A stretch of 64,000 nt of DNA from Lineolata rhizophorae (lineage: Eukaryota > Ascomycota > Dothideomycetes > Lineolatales > Lineolataceae), in the NCBI GenBank assembly GCA_010093515.1, contig MU001689.1:65784-129783 (forward strand), in the 5' to 3' direction. The notes under the pieces were generated by a model that was not told where the DNA came from, ran no database searches, and saw nothing but the letters and a program-made list of their open reading frames with translations. The position numbers and the translations under genes are program-made. Of this stretch, positions 60,898 through 64,000 are shown one piece after another. How positions within the stretch are numbered: the stretch's first letter is position 1; every line of letters starts with the position of its first letter.

Positions 60898-62006
60898 AGG
60901 AGTAGTAGGGATTGTTGGGAAGGGGAGTTGTCTTGTGGTTGCTCTGGGAATCTTAGCGGAATGAGGAATTTGGAGACTTTCGGGAATCCTTTTCTGGGCA
61001 CAAGAGATTGAAGGTGAGGCGTTTTAGATCTTGCTTCGAGTCTCTTTGTCTGGATTGGTTCTTTGGTGCGCCTTCCATTGCTGGATTTTTGAATGAAATA
61101 GGCTCTGGAAATGAGCCAGATGCGAGTATGAAAGTTCTATTGCTTTTGGAACGATGTCCGATAATGGCTACGTAGGAAAGAAGAAAATTCAAAAAGGGAA
61201 ATTCAAATGAACCTCTTGCCATTCAATGGACATTGTGACGACGCGGCAAAGTACCTAGACGATAGCGAATCACGATTTCAACGCTGCTAGTTCGTCGACT
61301 GGAATGACGTAGGTTACTCAGGAGCCTGACTGGCGTGTTTGAGTGGGAGGGCGTGGTTTCACTCTCCGGGGCGCCGTGCGATCTTCAGCAGCATCATACC
61401 GCCCAATGAGGGAAATGAAATGGAAATGAACGGGGCTATGCGTCGTTGCTAGTTGCTAGGCAAGCCATTCAATCATGTTCCATAGCATGAGGTTAGGATC
61501 TCCTATCTTTTACAACGTTCAGTATCCCAGGGCGACGAATGGAACAAGTAGGTACCGCTCTGTCCCCTTTTATACTATTTTTGAGCTACAAGGACAATTA
61601 TTACGAAGCAAAAGGTAAGAACATCCATCGTGCAGCAACCCCATGCACTATTTTTGCTACTTGCTCGCTCGTTCGCTCGCGCGATCCGTCCCGCATTGCT
61701 TAAGAGAGTCCTGGCGTGCCTGGATCCGGGACCCCACCTTAGTACATTGGACCCCATAGTTTTCTTGGCACCTGACCCTGGGAGCCTGGAGGCAGTGCCC
61801 GCTTACATCACCCCGCACTTCGACTGGGGCGCCAGCTAAGGTGAAAGACAGCTTGCAGAGCTCGTGATCTGGTTCGCCTGGTACTACGTAGGCTCCTGTT
61901 TGCTACTACTTACCTCTACGCTCCGGGCACTTCCTGGATCCTTCCGCGCATTCTCTCTCACCGCGGATTCAAATTGGGCTGTCAACACCCGTTTCTCACG
62001 GCAAAG
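60898..62006. promoter_or_regulatory. intergenic between GFA1 and RIB4
   Basis: 1.1 kb holding the GFA1 3' end and the RIB4 promoter. No protein-like frame. A GCTCGCTCGTTCGCTCGCGCG repeat-like stretch lies at 61663-61683. Confidence 0.4.
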
Positions 62007-62934
62007 ATGGCGTCGCTCAAGGGACCCGGCGAAGCCAAGGCCTACGACGGTATGTTTGCCTCCTCTACTTTCTCAACCTCTTCTCCCGTTTTGACTGCTA
62101 CAGCTTCTTCCCTCCACCCGTCTCTCTCAGCCTTGCTAATCGCTTGCACGGCGAACAGGATCGAACCTGCGCATCGGCATCGTGCACGCGCGCTGGAACA
62201 GCGCCATCATCGACGCGCTTGTCTCGGGCGCGAAACAGTCGCTGGCGGCCGCCGGAGTCAAGGAGGACAATATCGTCGTGCAGAGTGTGCCCGGTAGCTA
62301 TGAGTTGCCCTTTGCGGTGCAGCGGTACGTCTCGTTCAACCCCTCTGGAGCCGGGTAGATGGCTGGTTTTAGACGGCTATGATAATCTTCCCGCGACTCG
62401 CTCGCTTGGCATACTCTCTCCTTCCCTCTCCCTCGACCGCTTTTCTTCGTCTTTCGCTCGTGCGCGATGCCGGACTGACCGGCAGCGCGCTCCCGTGTAA
62501 TATCAAACAGCATGTACACGGCGTCCCAAATCCAGTCCACGTCTAGCGGCTCAGGTGGCGCGCTAGCCACCGACCTTCTGAGCTCCACCTCCGCGACCGA
62601 CCTCACCGCGTCCAGCACCAAGCCTGCCTCGGCCGTCCCGGCCTCGTCGACCGCCCCCTTTGACGCCATCATCGCCGTTGGCGTCCTCATCAAGGGCGAG
62701 ACCATGCACTTCGAGTACATCGCTGAAGCCGCCAGCCAGGGCCTGATGCGCGTGCAGCTAGACCAGGGCGTCCCCGTGGTGTTCGGCTTGTTGACCGCGC
62801 TGAGCGACGAGCAGGCCAAAGTGCGGGCCGGCCTAGGCGACGGCGCACATAACCATGGCGAGGATTGGGGCAGGGCTGCCGTAGAGTTGGGCGTCAAGAA
62901 GGTGGGCTGGGCGGAGGGGAAGATCGTGGAGTAG
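62007..62934 (+). CDS. RIB4: 6,7-dimethyl-8-ribityllumazine synthase RIB4
   Basis: Penultimate enzyme of riboflavin synthesis; condenses 5-amino-6-ribitylaminouracil with 3,4-dihydroxybutanone phosphate. Exons 62007-62049, 62159-62324 and 62511-62934, separated by 109- and 186-nt introns (GTATGT, GTACGT donors), give 210 aa. Motifs in order are [20 protein letters not shown] (with the substrate-stacking Trp), [39 protein letters not shown] (the GETxHFxY catalytic-loop region with its His) and [18 protein letters not shown] Ser/Thr/Ala-rich insertion of about 45 residues (residues 77-120) lies between the second and third blocks; shorter insertions here are common in fungi. The C-terminus is GWAEGKIVE. 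Confidence 0.94.
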
Positions 62935-64000
62935 ACGAAGACACCGCGGTTATGGGAAACAAAAAAATAAAATAAATAAAGGGCGGGCTGAACGGGCTTC
63001 CATCGGGATGAGGCGTTCGGAGGGTTTTTCTATTGCGAGTGCTCACCCACACCGCGGAGAGGCGAGCTTGGGGTTTGCATAGAGCTGAGCGAACATGCTG
63101 GCGAGTTGGCAATGTAAATTCTCCGAGAGTACTTCTGGTGCGCCCACACCTACTTTTTTCCCTCTGCCTACACGAATACGCCTTCGCACGGGACGAAATA
63201 TCCATTCCACTACTCCTGCGCAAATAATCCGCCGAGCGACCACTCTCATATCAATTGTGCGACCGAGATTTGGTGTCTTGCAGTAGGCGGAGGTTATTCC
63301 GGGATAGGATACGCATATATTGGGTTCACGTGAAGGCAATAAGGACGTGTACGTGGGCGCGGCGTGAGAGTGGCTTTTTGGAAAGGGGCCCCGGACGGCT
63401 TCTGCATACTAGACTGGGTAGGCAGACAGCAGACTATAGCAAGGCTTACGATATGAGCGTGATATGGAGTACGCAGAAGTCGCAGAGCGCATAGAAAGGT
63501 TGTTTTCGCCTGTGGCTGAGCGCGCTGCGCATGTGAGATGATGTGGTGGGCTGCTGCGCCTAGGTCATGCAAGGCCTCTCCGGCTCTGCGTTCGTTGGTC
63601 CGGTCGGCAGCGGAGGCGGTGGCGGCGGCAGGCGGGAGGGCCGCTGTGGCCGAGCGCGCGATCGGATCGATCGTGAGTTTTTGGGCCTTGTTGGGCGGCG
63701 GTCGCAAGCTCCTTAAGAGCCGACGGTTCTTCGGCGTAGGGGACGCGGAGACCCTGCAGGGAGGCGCCCAAGGGAGAGAACGGGAGGCTAGCGTTGGAGG
63801 CGGTGGGAAGGGACGGAACAAGTGGACAAGATTGCTCCTCAGGAGAAAGGAAAGGAAAGAAAAGGAGAGAGGAGGGCTTTTTTTGGCCGTGCAGGCGGGA
63901 AGCGGCCGGCGGCGCGAGGCGGCGGCGGCGGAGGCGGCGGCGAACCGGCAGGCGCTGAATTGCGTCGACCCGGCGCCCGCCAATCGCTCGGCAAAGCAGC
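62935..64000. other. right flank, no gene recognised
   Basis: It begins with the RIB4 3' end (A-rich AAATAAAATAAATAAA at 62962-62980 is a likely poly(A)-signal region). Beyond this a minus-strand frame, 63294-63983, is Arg/Pro/Ala-rich without motifs and is probably not coding. GGC/GGCG trinucleotide-rich DNA at 63911-63945 may be the leader of a gene beyond the window. Confidence 0.4.

Noticed and set aside
63294-63983. 229-aa minus-strand frame at the right edge
   Set aside because: Low-complexity Ala/Arg/Pro composition, no motif, and overlapping open frames on the other strand; probably noncoding.

Overview
This is a 64-kb stretch of nuclear DNA from a filamentous ascomycete, most likely a Sordariomycete-type Pezizomycotina. 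The genes have many short GT..AG introns (about 40-215 nt) with CTAAC/CTGAC-like branch sites. There are fungus-specific families (FunK1 kinase, proline-rich ubiquitin-like-domain protein, PUP3/PRE10/STT4/GFA1 orthologues), no operons, and GC-rich housekeeping regions beside an AT-richer, gene-poor island. The genus cannot be told from the sequence alone. All exon models were built by eye from reading frame, splice signals and remembered family conservation; none was tested against databases or RNA.

Layout. 0.8-7.0 kb: STT4 phosphatidylinositol 4-kinase (-). 7.9-10.7 kb: an unrecognised 855-aa protein (+), divergent from STT4. 12.2-15.1 kb: a 903-aa protein (-) with acidic/Pro-rich N-terminus, coiled coil, fungal ubiquitin-like domain, polyproline runs and a C-terminal CVLM prenylation box. 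15.1-20.4 kb: gene-free GC-rich DNA holding a run of 68 consecutive G. 20.4-23.8 kb: Na+/Ca2+-exchanger-family membrane protein (-). 24.4-27.1 kb: condensin kleisin BRN1/CND2 (+). 27.6-30.0 kb: spliceosomal DEAD-box helicase PRP28 (-).

30.1-44.6 kb is an accessory-looking island. It has lower GC, long empty stretches and tandem and inverted repeats. It also carries a FunK1 protein kinase interrupted by one frameshift, two decayed phosphotransferase (APH-like) genes, and an apparently intact RBR-type E3 ubiquitin ligase.

44.7-64 kb returns to housekeeping content: a fungal hypothetical protein (-); proteasome alpha7 PRE10 (+) and beta3 PUP3 (-) converging on each other; mitochondrial ribosomal protein mL59/MRPL25 (+), sharing an upstream region with PUP3; WD40-cyclophilin CYP15 (-); a histidine-phosphatase-superfamily protein (+); GFA1, the first enzyme of hexosamine/chitin precursor synthesis (+); and RIB4 lumazine synthase (+). 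The recognised genes serve separate core functions (phosphoinositide signalling, chromosome condensation, splicing, proteolysis, cell wall, riboflavin) and do not form a biosynthetic cluster. The most unusual features are the CaaX/ubiquitin-like/polyproline protein, the poly-G tract, the kinase/E3 island, and a repeated habit of splitting the start codon from the rest of the gene by an intron.
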